NCBI RefSeq assembly: GCF_963576675.1
Contig: NC_088917.1
Coordinates: 30,658,501 to 30,722,500, forward strand
Direction of reading: 5' to 3'
DNA: 64,000 nucleotides
DNA from: Euphorbia lathyris
Lineage: Eukaryota; Streptophyta; Magnoliopsida; Malpighiales; Euphorbiaceae
In this document: piece after piece, positions 44,883 through 56,286 of the stretch
Numbering within the stretch: the stretch's first letter is position 1
Layout of the letters: each line of letters starts with the position of its first letter
Made by a program: the position numbers and the translations under genes
The notes under the pieces: model-generated
Databases searched by the model: none
The model's input: only the letters and a program-made list of their open reading frames with translations
What the model was told of the DNA's origin: nothing

Positions 44883-46526
44883 AGGGGTGAGATCCAATGT
44901 GACAAGGGGTCTAGGTGTGACAATGAGCTTATTGTGTGAAATAACAAAACTACATAGTTTTGATTATAATTGAAAAGCGCAATTTGGCAAATTTGTAAAT
45001 AAAAGAAAAGAAAGGATAGAGAAAATTGTTTTATTTCTTTTCTTTAAAATATATTTTCCCGACCTTTCTAATCTCGTTTTTCAAAAAATTTTATACTATT
45101 CGAATCGTCTAAATTAGACGGTCATTTTAAGATCCCTGAAGGTCAGGTAAAAAAAATTCCGGTGAGCGGAATCCGGGTGGGCATTTTCCGGTGAGAAAAA
45201 AAGTGCCCAGAAAATTCTCAAAAAATTTCAAAAAATGTAACATATTATTCTGAGAAACTTTAATTCTTGGGTCAAAGCACGATTTCTTACAGTTTAATCT
45301 CAATAAACTTTTTTCTTAATTTTATCTATTTTACATGCTTCAATAATTTGTTGGGTCAAAACCGTAAGGAATATCGCTTTGAGTCAAGAATTAAAGTTTC
45401 TTAAAATGATGTTTTACATGTTTTGAAATTTTTTGATAATTTTCTGAACACATTTCTTATCATACTTACATTGTTCCGACAGTGTACGAAATTGTTCCAA
45501 ATCATTGTACTATTTGTTCCAACATAATACTTATATTATTCCAACAGAATAAATCAACGTACCAATTTTTCCAATAAAATAGTTATATTATTCGAGTATA
45601 ATACTTATATTGTTCCAACATAATAAATCAGTTTACCAATTGTTCCAAATCAATTTTATTATCTATCGTCTTCAATTTCATTTTTATTAGTTATAATATT
45701 TAGAAAATAATTTTAATTTTTATATTATTCCAACAGAATAAATCTGTGTACCAATTGTTCCAACAGAATAATTATATTGTTCCAACAGAATTGTTATATT
45801 TTTCCAACAAAATATTTCAATACATAGTGCTGAAAGGTAGGACCAAAAAGTGTCCAGAAAATTATGAAAAAATTTCAAAACATGTAAAACATTATTTTAA
45901 GAAACTTTAATTCTTGGCTCAAAATGAGATTCCTTATGGTTTTGACCCAATAAATTGTTGAAGCATGTAAAATGGATAAAATTAAGAAAAAAGTTTTATT
46001 GGGCATAAACCGTAAGCAATCCTACTTCGACTCAAGGATTAAAGTTTCTCCGAATAATGGTTTACATTTTTTGGAATTTTTTAAGAATTTTCTGGGCACT
46101 TTCGAGTTTCTCACCGGAAAACGTCCACCTAATCGTCGGATTCCATTGATTTGGGACTAAACCGTAAGGAATATCACTTTGAGTCAAGAATTAAAGTTTC
46201 TCAGAATGATGCTTTACATTTTCTAGATTTTTTTGAAAATTTTCTGGATATTTTGTTTCACAAAAAAACAAATCGCCGGATTCCGTTCACCGGAAATTTT
46301 TTTACCCGAGCTTCTGGGATCTTAAAATGACCGTTTAATTAAGACGAGTCCAACGGTATAAATTTTTTTGAAATACGAGGTTGGAAAAGTTGGAAAAATG
46401 CATTTTAAAGAAAAAAATAAAACAATTTTCTCTTTTCTTTTATTTACAAATTTGCCACCTTCCCCTACTTAATTACAAAATTGGTCCTTGTCACACCATA
46501 AAAAATGTGTCACACCTGATCTATCG
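44883..46526. mobile_element. Long-TIR foldback (probably Mutator-like) element
   Basis: The ends contain AGATC-x-GTGTGACA words. The inverted arms, about 300 bases long, share GGCAAATTTGTAAATAAAAG, GAAAATTGTTTTATTTCTTT, GACGGTCATTTTAAGATCCC and TTCCGGTGA-CGGAATCCGG. Between them is a minisatellite of TTGTTCCAACA-AATA units (about 45460-45800). It sits inside a TA-rich microsatellite, so the target duplication cannot be read. No coding capacity. Confidence 0.78.
45460..45800. repeat. TTGTTCCAACA minisatellite-like array
   Basis: About ten degenerate units of (A/T)TTGTTCCAACA(G/T)AATA at irregular spacing in the loop of the long-TIR element. Confidence 0.75.
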
Positions 46527-46589
46527 TGTATATATATATATAAATTTTAAACGCAGCATGAAAATGCCTTCATTCTCTTCCTGGTTCAA

Positions 46590-47150
46590 TTTGGTTGCGG
46601 TATGGTTTTTCGAAACAGTCAGGGGCATCCTCTTGGGTCATTTGCCTTCCCTCTTGATTGTGCTTTGGTACACATGGCGGAATTGCAAGCTGCTATTTTT
46701 GTAGTTTCGATTGCGAGGTCACGTGGATGAACTCGACTCTAGATTGAAAGTGACTCGACTTACGTTATTCGAATTTTTCGTACCCGTGCGCAGATCATTC
46801 CCTGGACTATGCGAGTGGATTGGTTAAATTGTTTAGATTCAATGATGCATATACAGGTGGTTGTCTCCTATGTGTTCCGTGAAGGAAATCAAGTGGCGGA
46901 CGCTCTTGCTAATTACGGACGTCTGGCCTCGGATTTACAAATGTGGAATACCCTTACGGACTTCTGCTTCCTTTTAGCTAGAGATAATGTCCTTGATAGA
47001 GATATGTTTAGATTTTCTTAAAACCATTCTTAGTACTGGATTCATATTTTTTTATCTCTACATTTATATATATTGGATCTATGTCTTTTCGGGGGTGCCA
47101 ACCTGATTGAGATTTCCGTTGGCCTAGGTCCGTATTTCAAAAAAAAATCT
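46590..47150 (+). pseudogene. LINE 3' end with RNase H domain
   Basis: 5'-truncated L1-type insertion in repeat family C. It reads GCGMVFRNSQGHPLGSFAF, VHMAELQAAIFVVS, two stops, IESDSTYVIR, then VVVSYVFREGNQVADALANYG, and ends at MFRFS followed by a 3' UTR and an A-run (about 47138-47146). The Glu and the second and third Asp of RNase H are present; the first is lost to truncation. Confidence 0.85.
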
Positions 47151-47620
47151 ACTAAGGTCCTCGTTTATTAGGTTTTACCGTACAAATGTGATAATTATAT
47201 ACTTTCTTTTTATACCAATCATTTTCTAATGAAATACTATACTTCTCGTTTTTTTATTTAAGAAGATGTTTCTCATTTTTTCATTGGTCGAGTTTTTTAT
47301 ATATGATCCACTGTTAAAGTTCTTATGAATTATAGCTTTATAGCATAAAAAAATATGAAGTTGTTTCCTTATTTAATTTCAAAACATTTCTTAGCTGTTT
47401 CTTTGAATGAAGAAACAAATGTGAAAAGAAAAAATTAATTGTTTAGATGATAAGTTTTTTAATTATTTGTTATTAGAAAATAAATTTCTTTTAGAATTAT
47501 TTGATTTCCCATATTATTTATCATATATAATAATTTCGTAAAAAACAATAAATTTAATATTTTTTTAAATTTTGGTCTTATTTGTTTGAAAGTTATAGAG
47601 AAAAATACAAGTAAAATGTA
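47151..47620. repeat. Dispersed repeat, family C, copy 2
   Basis: Continuation of the family interrupted by the LINE fragment. Aligned with copy 1 from about AAATGTGATA. Confidence 0.72.
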
Positions 47621-47895
47621 TCCATATATATGTGTGTGGGGGACGGGGAGAGTTAGCTTACCCTCCGGCTCCACCGGAAAACCCCATGGAAGAGTTTTTC
47701 GTCCAGCTTTATCAGGATGGCTCCAGCCATGGTTGTGTATTGAAAAAATATCCAACCATTAACGTCTATTGAAGAAATTCGTGAGGAAAAAGAAGCTGTT
47801 TGGATTTTTTTTCTTATTAATTGACAAATATGTCTATTGGTTACTTTGTAATTTATTGTCTTCTAGTTTAAAGAGAAGTAACCAACCAACCACAC

Positions 47896-47930
<35 letters not shown>

Positions 47931-48363
47931 CTGAATATGTTCAATTTTACCTCAATCATGTTGCATTTTTTTTAATGCTTTCAAATTGAAAAAATCTATA
48001 TCAAATCAATTAGTTTTTCTAATAAACTATTTTACTTTAATTTTAACTTAATTTATATGTTTTCAGTTATTAAATAATTATTTCATTAAATATAATTTTT
48101 ATTTAAAAATTAAACTAAATAAAAATAAGGAAAAGTGTTATAGAAATTATGATTATAAATTATTATTTATCAATAGATTATAATTATAAAGTAATTTCTT
48201 TTCTACATATTGGATTAATTTAGAGAAATAAATTATTGTGTTAGAGATTGAATTAACATTATTGTATTCTAGATTGAGATAATATTATTGTTAAAGTAAA
48301 AAATATCGTTTTAACCCATGGAATGATAATTTGTGCTGTCCATTTTTTTACTAAATCCCTCTG
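47621..48363. other. Spacer with a long T-run
   Basis: Contains an uninterrupted poly-T of about 33 bases (47898-47930), possibly the tail of an unrecognised retroposon. No gene. Confidence 0.45.
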
Positions 48364-49090
48364 TGATGTGGGGCATCTCCTTCTGGGATCGGGTCCGTAC
48401 GAGGGAAGTCGGAGGAAGAACCAAGCACGAGCAATAAGCGAGTAAAGAGGCCAAAACAGGGCCACATAACAGCTCATCAGCTCAGGCACGCTCCGCGTAG
48501 AATGAGTACTGATCCGGAGAGAAGTCCAAGAGGTCACATACGCGGGGCTTGGATTAGGCACGCTCCGCGTAGAGGGAAAACACGCTCTGCGTACTTGAAG
48601 GATTGATTCGGAGTGAAGTCCAGAGACCAATCCACGCGGGGCTTAGAATTAGGCACGCTCCGCGTACCTTCATTTTAGTGAACTTGCCCCTTACTCTAGC
48701 TTCCTCAAGAATTACAATCCTGCCACTCCTTATTTACAATCCATACCACGCCCTATTTACCATCCATGTCACCCCTTTACCTTCAACCCATTTTACCCCT
48801 AACCTTGCTCTTTAATTAATTAGGTTAAGCTAGCCTCTTATTTAATTTGACAATTAGGTTTTAGATGATATAAATTCATCTCCTTGTCATTGTAATAGTT
48901 AACTTCTTATCAATCAAATATTAATCTTCTTCAAGAAGCTTGTTAAGGTTTTCACCTTCAACAATGGGGATTTCATATTCCTATGGATTTAGTCCATAAA
49001 ACCCGGGATTCACTCCTTCTAGTTTAGCTAGAGAAAAAATAACTTTGCTAGTTTACGATTAAAACTTCCAGACAAAACCGATCTGTATCA
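48364..49090 (+). repeat. 5' LTR of the modular element
   Basis: 727 bases, TGATGTGGGG ... CTGTATCA. A GC-rich word (CACGCTCCGCGTA) occurs several times at 48485-48665. A TATA-like GATATAAATTC lies at about 48868-48878. Confidence 0.92.
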
Positions 49091-49092
49091 GT

Positions 49093-49105
49093 TGGTATCA
49101 GAGCC
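49093..49105 (+). other. Primer binding site, initiator tRNA-Met type
   Basis: TGGTATCAGAGCC two bases after the LTR. Confidence 0.93.
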
Positions 49106-49138
49106 GATCGTTTTCCTTAACGGAGACTTCTTTCGACT

Positions 49139-50378
49139 ATGATTCAACCAAGTTCATCTCATAGATCCGAAGACACCTTCAACAAGGGGTTGGAAAATCT
49201 CGAAGCCATCGTGAGGAGGTATAAAGAGAGTACTAGGGAGGATTTTCGGGTGATAAACGAGATAAGGAGGAAGCTTGTGGCACCCGTGGAGAGCCACAAG
49301 CAAGGATACCGAAATGATCCCCAACCCGCCATAGAAGTTCCTCTTGAAGATCCGTCACCAATCTTTTCTCCTTTACACATTGAAGAGGTAAATCCTAAAC
49401 TTCCAATTTCTCATATTGAAATTGTGGAAAGTCCTATTGCCAGGGTGAGATTGGATGTTTATGATGTTGTTTATAATGTTGAAGTGGATTTAGATTCTCA
49501 TTGTGGATTTGTTGATAATAATGTTATGAATGAGAATGTGAGTTCATGTATGGATGAGGAGGAAGGAGAGTTGGTAGGTGAGAATGTTAGGAAAGCCCAT
49601 GTAGCAAGTGATGCTCCCCAAGTGTTTGATAAAATTCCTCTTAAGCATAATCTTATTTGTAAGATTGGGGAAAGTGAATGCATTATTCTTGAGGAAGGGG
49701 GGAGTGACTTTGGGCTTATTAATCTCTTTGAGGAGCATGATGAAACTAGTTTATGTGTGGAGATTGATGGCTATGGATATGGGAGAGATGTTGGTGGTTC
49801 AACTATAGTTGGTTGTAATATGTTGTTTGGGTCGGGTAGCTATTCAAATGGTTTAGCCGGCTTGAACTATAGGGAGAAGTGGAAGGAAACGAGAGGTCAT
49901 GGGAAAAGACGGATCGTGGATAAAGATGGAAATGAATTTGAATACAACCATGAAGAAGAGATTGATGAAGAGGAGAACCAATCCGAGAATGAGCTAGTAA
50001 GATATGAGGAGTGTGATTATTATGAAGGCAAATTCGAGGATGAGGTTGAAGAGAGAGAGCACGCTTCCAAAGATGAAATATGCGAGGATGGTGAACTTTG
50101 TCATAGTGCATATGAGTTTGATTATGATGAAGATGGTAGAGTTTACCATGGGGAGGATGAACGTCGAAGCATTGAGTGGAACCAATATAGGGCCGCTTAT
50201 GAGGAAGACGAAGATGGGGTCTACTATGATGACAGTGAGCGTCTGTGTGTTGAGTGGGATCGACACAGGGCTCTTTATGAAGATAATGAAGGTAGATTCT
50301 ATTGTGATGATGAGTTGGAGGATGTTGAACGGAACTACAACGAAGATATCTATGAGTATGATGGATGTAGGTTCCATC
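49139..50378 (+). pseudogene. Modular polyprotein, N-terminal part: gag-like region and acidic repeats
   Basis: Begins MIQPSSSHRSEDTF, 34 bases after the primer site. The first 60 residues could form a basic coiled coil (NLEAIVRRYKE, INEIRRKLV). The middle is acidic with no knuckle or recognisable capsid fold. From 50111 it enters tandem acidic repeats of 25-29 residues, each starting Tyr-Glu and following Y-E-x-D-(D/E)-G-R-x-Y/F ... E-R/S ... V/I-E-W. Units start at 50111, 50198, 50276 and 50351. The fourth is cut by a solo LTR at 50379 and resumes at 52207 in the same frame. Function unknown; its position suggests a gag. Confidence 0.72.
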
Positions 50379-52201
50379 TGAAGGAAAATAGGCAAACGTT
50401 TAGCAGCAGAAATATAAAAATTTTAACCTATTTTCTTTAACCAAGATCCGTTAATCGTTATTTCATATAAAGAGGGATAGAAGGAAATACCTTTTGATGA
50501 ACTATCTACTGTTATAATCGAAGTGCCCTCAACTCTTAATCCGAGTTCACGAGCACAAAACAAAAACACAAATCAAACGTAATTAGAACTCAACCGTATA
50601 ATAGCAACCAAGGTAGATTGCCTCTAATTAATCAACACAAGATCAAGGAATAAAAGAAAGAGATGAAAAATCAATTGATCGGAAGCAAGCGGTGAAAATT
50701 GATCCACTACGGTAGGGGTCGATTTTTCTCTCTCCCGGGGGTTGCTTGGGTTGATCAAAATTCTCAGCTAAGGGGGGTTTATATAGCCTCTTCCATCTAA
50801 ACCCTAGTAAGATAGAATTAGGTTACTGAATAAGAATTTAATTCGGAATAAAACTCTTATTGTTATTATCTATAATTATATCTAAATATAAAGATAATAA
50901 TAACTTATTAATAGGATAATAATTAGAAGCAATTTAATCTCATTAAACCTCCTAACTTATTTATCCTATAATTAATTTAATTCATAATCATAATCTAATT
51001 ATAATTGTTTAAAAATAAATTAATTCCTTTATGTGTTATAACACATAAATCGCCCCCATTGTTACTAAGCCTTAGTGGACTCATTTGGGCTTCCATCAAT
51101 TAATTAACATATGTTTCTCTTTTGGGTTCCAAGTCTTATGTGTGACCCAGTAGGTTCTTATTGCTTCTAGTCGTATACAACTATTAAATTAATTTCTTAA
51201 AATTATATTTAATCTTTGTATAACTCAATGAGTACGCGAACTGTGATTGGAAAATCTGAAACATTCCCCCAGAGCTATAAGAAGACAGGTTGATTCTGTC
51301 GTTGACCTTTCCGTATTAGTTACAGTATAATTCGATCCTTCATCAACTACATCCTTGAACAGAATCTTATGACTATGGATAATGTCAAGTCACATATAGC
51401 GAGACGTTCGTTTTACTTGTACAGGCCGAGTTAACTCCAATTAGATAGGTTAAGTGGAATCTGCATTTTAAGTCTTAAGCTATCACCTTGTAAGGATTTA
51501 GAGTTAAGTCTTCCACAAGCGATCCTTGGACGTATCTCCCATTTATCAGGAGTGACAAATACTCAATCCAATGTTAACTATCCTGCAATTACTTCTTGTG
51601 ATACCCAACGTCTGCCGTACACCCCCCAGAGTCATCCCTGTTATGGATCGTGTTACAACATGATCAAAGTATCACATTCCATAATCCAGAATCACTAATT
51701 AACATTCCTTTGAGTCTTAAGATTACTTATACCTATTAATACCAATGAGATGAACAGGTGACAAGGATAAATCTACCCATCCTATTATCTCAAGTCGGGT
51801 CCCCAATCCTAATGAACCCCTTTCATTGGATCCACATAACTGTCCAGATATCTGCATATCTGAAGCTGGTGAGATCAGCTCTCTGTCTCGACAGAAAACA
51901 TTGTTACATGCAAGTCTCAATAATGTTATGTCAATCCCTATTCAAAACATATCACTTGACTTGGGGTGGTTTTAAGTTTATTATAATGGTTCGTCTCACT
52001 TCATGTTTGTACGAACACTTTATAATCACTTTAAATAAACTTAGGGATTTCCTTTTATTAGACTTATTTAGTTCTTTAAAAGAGGTTGCCTTTATACAGT
52101 TATGAAACCATATCTTATTAAAACAAATGACATAAAGAACAATTCATTTACATTAGGTTTATATCCTTGAACAATTGTCTATAGGACACTAAACCCCAAC
52201 A
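50379..52201. repeat. Solo LTR inserted in the modular element
   Basis: TGAAGGAAAATAGG ... CCCCAACA with 5-bp duplication CCATC at 50374-50378 and 52202-52206. Same family as the solo LTR at 40302-42385, 1823 bases. Confidence 0.9.
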
Positions 52202-52206
52202 CCATC

Positions 52207-52844
52207 ATGATGATGAGTTGGGAAATGTAGAGTGGGGCGGAAATGAAGAAACTTATGAGCATGATGATGGTCGGTTTCGAGATGAATATGAGTCGGGAAA
52301 TGTTGGGTGGAACCGAAATGAAGATGCTTATGATGGTGAAGAAAATCGGTTCCAAAATGAGGATGAGTCGAGAAGTGTTGAGTGGAGCCAAGATGAAGAC
52401 ACCTATGAAGTTGATGATGATGGCAATGAGCACAATGTGTATTTGGTGACGAGGGTGCCAATGCCTAGTGAAAAGGAGCCTAGCCAACGTCATCGATTAT
52501 TTAGAACTCGATGCTTAGTTATTGGGAAGAAGTGTGAGATGGTGATTGATGGAGGAAGCCAAGTGAATCTCATTAGTCGGTCCGCCATAAGCAAGTTTGG
52601 GTTGGTTCCCAAGCCACATCCTAGACCTTACCGCCTTGGTTGGGTCAACGAGGTGGAAAAACTTCAAGTTACTCATTGGTGTAAAGTTCTTTTCACTATT
52701 GGAGCTTATGGGGATGAAGCTATGTGTGATGTTGTGGAGATGGGTGATTGTGATGTGCTACTTGGTAGGCCATGGCAATTTCATTGTGATGCCTCACATG
52801 CGGGAAGAAGCAACACCTACACCATACGCAAATGCGGAATCTGA
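52207..52844 (+). pseudogene. Modular polyprotein, middle part: last acidic repeats and retropepsin
   Basis: Repeat units continue at 52254, 52329 and 52404 (spacing 75 bases). A Ty3/gypsy-type aspartic protease follows: HRLFRTRCLVIGKKCEMVI, the catalytic loop IDGGSQVNLIS (DGGS, a variant seen in plant gypsy proteases), then PYRLGWVNEVEKLQVT, DEAMCDVVEMGDCDVLLGRPWQF and the post-protease HAGRSNTYTI. A TGA at 52842-52844 ends it; the same frame is open again from the next codon. Confidence 0.85.
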
Positions 52845-54620
52845 TATGTCCTTACACCTTTGAAGAGTTCTCCTAGTAAGAAAACGGAGACCGCTTTAGA
52901 AGATTGTCCAACTCAGGAGTTGAACGTGAAGGGGTGCATTAGTGGAACGAGTGAGACATTGAATCATCTTAACTTGGGTTCCATGGACGAGTTAGCTAGC
53001 CACTCTCCTAGTGAAGTCAAATCCAAAGAGGAGAATGAGGTTGAGAAGAGGGGTAGCAAAGTTGGGAGTGAGGAAGTAGAGTCGATGTTCAAGGGTGACA
53101 AGCACGTGTCTTTCAATGAGCCACCTAAAGGGCTTCCTAAAGGGCTTCCACCTTTGAGAAAGCTACCACGAGACATCGCTTGGGATCCGGGAGATAGTGC
53201 ACCTAGAATTACATATGGTGAATTGAGCTCTAGAGAGGAGGATGAAGGTTGCTCTATGAAGTCTATTGATAGCACCGAGACACCTAGGACGTGCCACATG
53301 CAAAAGAATCAAGTCCCTTACTTGGTAAAATCTGAACTTATTCTTTTGTGTTTTGTTGAAATATATGTGTTGGAATATTGATTGTGTATGTTGATGGAGA
53401 ACCTTCCCTATGATGAGCCCATGAAAGGTGATCTTGTTGTGAGAAAGGTGAGCTTTATGTTGAGGGAGAACCTTCCCTATGATGGGACCATGAGGGGTGA
53501 TCTTGTTATGGGCTTTGGTGATTGTTTATTGAAGGGGAATGGCTTCCTGTGGAATATAGAGAAGATGGAAGGAAGTCAAGACTTGGTAAATTCGGAACTC
53601 ACTATTGTGTGCTTTATTGGCATGTATGTGTGTTGGTATATGTTGTGTTTGTTGAGGAAGCATCAACCCTATGAGGAGTCAATGAGATGCGATCTTGTGA
53701 TGAAGAGAGTGGGGTTTATGAAGTCTTTGATGCATGGGGATAGCCGCCCTAGAGGTGTTGAGAAGGTAGAAGAAATTCAAGACTTGGGGAGTAATGGCCA
53801 AGTTAGTAAAGTGGAAAGTCTTGAAGTTTCGGGATTGTTAACCCAAGGTGAGGGAGGAGCTAATCTAAGTGTGCTTGAGTTCACCATGAAGTGGGTTGAC
53901 AAATGTCGTCGGGATATTCCGTTTGATGTGGGCCATGGGCATGGAGAGATTGAGCATGATAACCGAGTTAGTGGAATGAGTAATAGCAAAGTCTGGGCTT
54001 ATTCAATTCAAAGTCATGTTTGGGTTATGAAGAGTACTCGAGGAATCACTTTAATTTGGGTTGATATAGGGCACCGGGACATGTCATTTGAGGTTGGCTA
54101 TGAGCGAGTGGAGGTTGAGCCTATCATCCGGGTTGATGGCGTGAGGTATCTAGAGGTCCAGGCATATTTGACTCAAGGCCATGTAAGAATTTTGAAGAAT
54201 GCTTATGGGATTGGGCCTAGTTGGGTTGATACGTGTCGTCGGGACATTCCATTCGAGGTAGGCCAAGAGCGGAAGAAGAGTGTGTTTATTCCTCAAGTTC
54301 GTGATGGGGAGATCAAGAGGATCCATGGGTGGTCCATTCAACAAAATGAGGGGCGTTGGAAGACCATCCAAGCATTTATTGAGAAATGGTTTGACAAGCT
54401 TCGCCAAGACATACCATTCGATGCGGGTAGAGCATTTGATATTTGTGGAGATTGGGAGATGAGTACCACGGAATATGAGGTCCGGGGTGAGGCACTTGTT
54501 GAGATATGGGGAAAAGCTCATGAGGAGAAGGTGAGTCCGGAAATATGTGGAGTGGACTCATTGAATTCATCTCGAATAACACTTTGGTTTGATTTGAGGG
54601 CTTGGTTCCGCTCAAAATGA
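52845..54620 (+). pseudogene. Modular polyprotein, C-terminal part: internal repeats, family unknown
   Basis: Same frame as the protease, open except for a TGA at 53379-53381. Residues after the protease are charged and low-complexity, with SFNEPPKGLPKGLPPLRKLP and an RDIAWDPGD stretch. Two long repeats follow (about 53320-53465 and 53590-53725), each with a short hydrophobic stretch (SELILLCFVEIYV, SELTIVCFIGMYV), then ENLPYDEPM/RKHQPYEESM and GDLV/CDLV blocks. Next come four repeats of exactly 55 codons (TGG codons at 53892, 54057, 54222, 54387) with consensus W-V-D-x-x-R-R-D-I-P-F-x-V-G. No RT, RNase H, integrase or known domain is visible. It stops at 54618-54620, 48 bases before the polypurine tract. 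Confidence 0.7.
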
Positions 54621-54668
54621 ACACGTCTCATCAATGCGTGGCAAGCAACTTGGGGTCAAGTTCCTTTT

Positions 54669-54681
54669 AAGAGAGAGTGTA
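54669..54681 (+). other. Polypurine tract
   Basis: AAGAGAGAGTGTA directly before the 3' LTR. Confidence 0.8.
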
Positions 54682-55450
54682 TGATGCAGGGCATCTCCTT
54701 CTAGGATCGGGTTCGTACGAGGGAAGTTGGAGGAAGAACCAAGCACGAGCAACAAGCGAGTAAAGAGGCCAAAACAGGGCCACATAACAGCTCATCAGCT
54801 CAGGCACACTCCGCGTGGATTTAGGCACGCTCTGCGTGGATTTAGGCACGCTCCGCGTAGAATGAGTACTGATCCAGAGAGAAGTCTAGGAGGTCACATA
54901 CGCGGGGTTTGGATTAGGCACGCTCCGCGTAGAGGGAAAACACGCTCCGCGTACTTGAAGGATTGATCCGGAGTGAAGTCCAGAAACCAATCCACGCGGG
55001 GCTTGGAATTAGGCACACTCCGTGTACCTTCATTTTAGTGAACTTGCCCCTTACTCTAGCTTCCTCAAGAATTACAATCCTGCCACTCCTTATTTACAAC
55101 CCATGCCACTCCCTATTTACCATCCATGCCACCCCTTTACCTTCAACCCATTTTACCCCTAACATTGCTCTTTAATTAATTAGGTTAAGCTAGCCTCTTA
55201 TGTAATTTGACAATTAGGTTTTAGATGATATAAATTCATCTCTTTGTCATTGTAATAGTTAACTTCTTATCAATCAAATATTAATCTTCTTCAAGAAGCT
55301 TATTAAGGTTTTCACCTTCAACAATGGGGATTTCATATTCCTATGGATTTAGTCCATAAAACCCGGGATTCACTCCTTCTAGTTTAGCTAGAGAAGAAAT
55401 ATATTTGCTAGTTTACGATTAAAACTTCCAGACAAAACCGATCTGTATCA
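54682..55450 (+). repeat. 3' LTR of the modular element
   Basis: 769 bases. It differs from the 5' LTR mainly by an extra 42 bases made of two 21-base units (TTTAGGCACGCTCCGCGTGGA type) at about 54810-54860, an expansion of the GC-rich word. Confidence 0.92.
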
Positions 55451-55455
55451 CTTTG

Positions 55456-56286
55456 AACCTTTGCTCCTAGCTCCGCCTATATATAACAAATGTTAGTGTT
55501 ATTAGCATTTGAATATTCTCAATAATAGTTTTTTTAAAATTTTATCATCTTTCTTTTAATAAATAAAACTTGAAACTATGAGTGATTTTAAGACGACATA
55601 CATCTATGAAATCTTAAATTATCGAATTCAAACTTAAAGGGTGACAAATTCTCTTGGATTTTATCATTATTGAAAAGGAATTAAAATGATATCAAACAAA
55701 TATATATAAATTTTAATTTTAGTAAAGGAAAGTGCCCCCACTCTCTTTTATATAACTACACCTCTGATTTAATTGAAACCAGATATGATATGTTATTCTA
55801 CCATTGTCCTAATCCATTGGATTTTACGAGTAAAAATGTGATAATTATATACATTATTTCTTTATACCAATCATTTTCCAATAAGATACTCTATTTCTCA
55901 TTTTTTTTGTTAGAGAAGATGCTTCTCAGTTTTTCATTGCCCGAGTTCATTGTATGTGATCCATTGTTAAAGGTCTCATCAATTACAACCTTATAGCATA
56001 AAAAGTATGAATTTCTTTCCTTGTTTAATTTCAAAACGTTTCTTAATTTTTTTTATGAAGAGACAAATGTGAAAAGAAAAAAAAATTAATTGTTTAGATA
56101 ATAAGTTTTTAATAAGAAAAATTAATTGTTTAGATAATAAGAAAAATATAAATTTCTTTTCGAATTATTTGATTTCACATATTATTATCATATATAATAA
56201 TTTTGTATTTTTTTTAAGATTTTGATCTTAGTTGTTTGAAAGTAATAGAGAGAAAAAGAGGACTAAAATATATCTAACTAACTAAT

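Larger units (their letters stand above)
48364..55450 (+). mobile_element. LTR retrotransposon with a modular polyprotein and no recognised RT or integrase
   Basis: 5' LTR 48364-49090, primer site, one long reading frame 49139-54620 (split by a solo LTR and two stops), polypurine tract, 3' LTR 54682-55450. Flanking 5-mers are CTCTG and CTTTG (one mismatch). The retropepsin is of Ty3/gypsy type, so this is best seen as a non-autonomous gypsy-related element that would need enzymes from a partner. The LTRs look very similar by eye, apart from tandem units gained in the 3' copy, suggesting a fairly young insertion. Confidence 0.88.

Noticed and set aside
47898..47930. Poly-T as the tail of a minus-strand retroposon
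   Set aside because: No retroposon body or target duplication recognised next to it; may be a homopolymer.
49803..50395. Minus-strand hydrophobic ORFs
   Set aside because: Antisense of acidic GAT/GAA-rich repeats, which always read as Ile/Phe/Leu-rich.
52179..52493. Minus-strand ORFs with His/Ile repeats
   Set aside because: Antisense shadows of the acidic repeats and retropepsin region.
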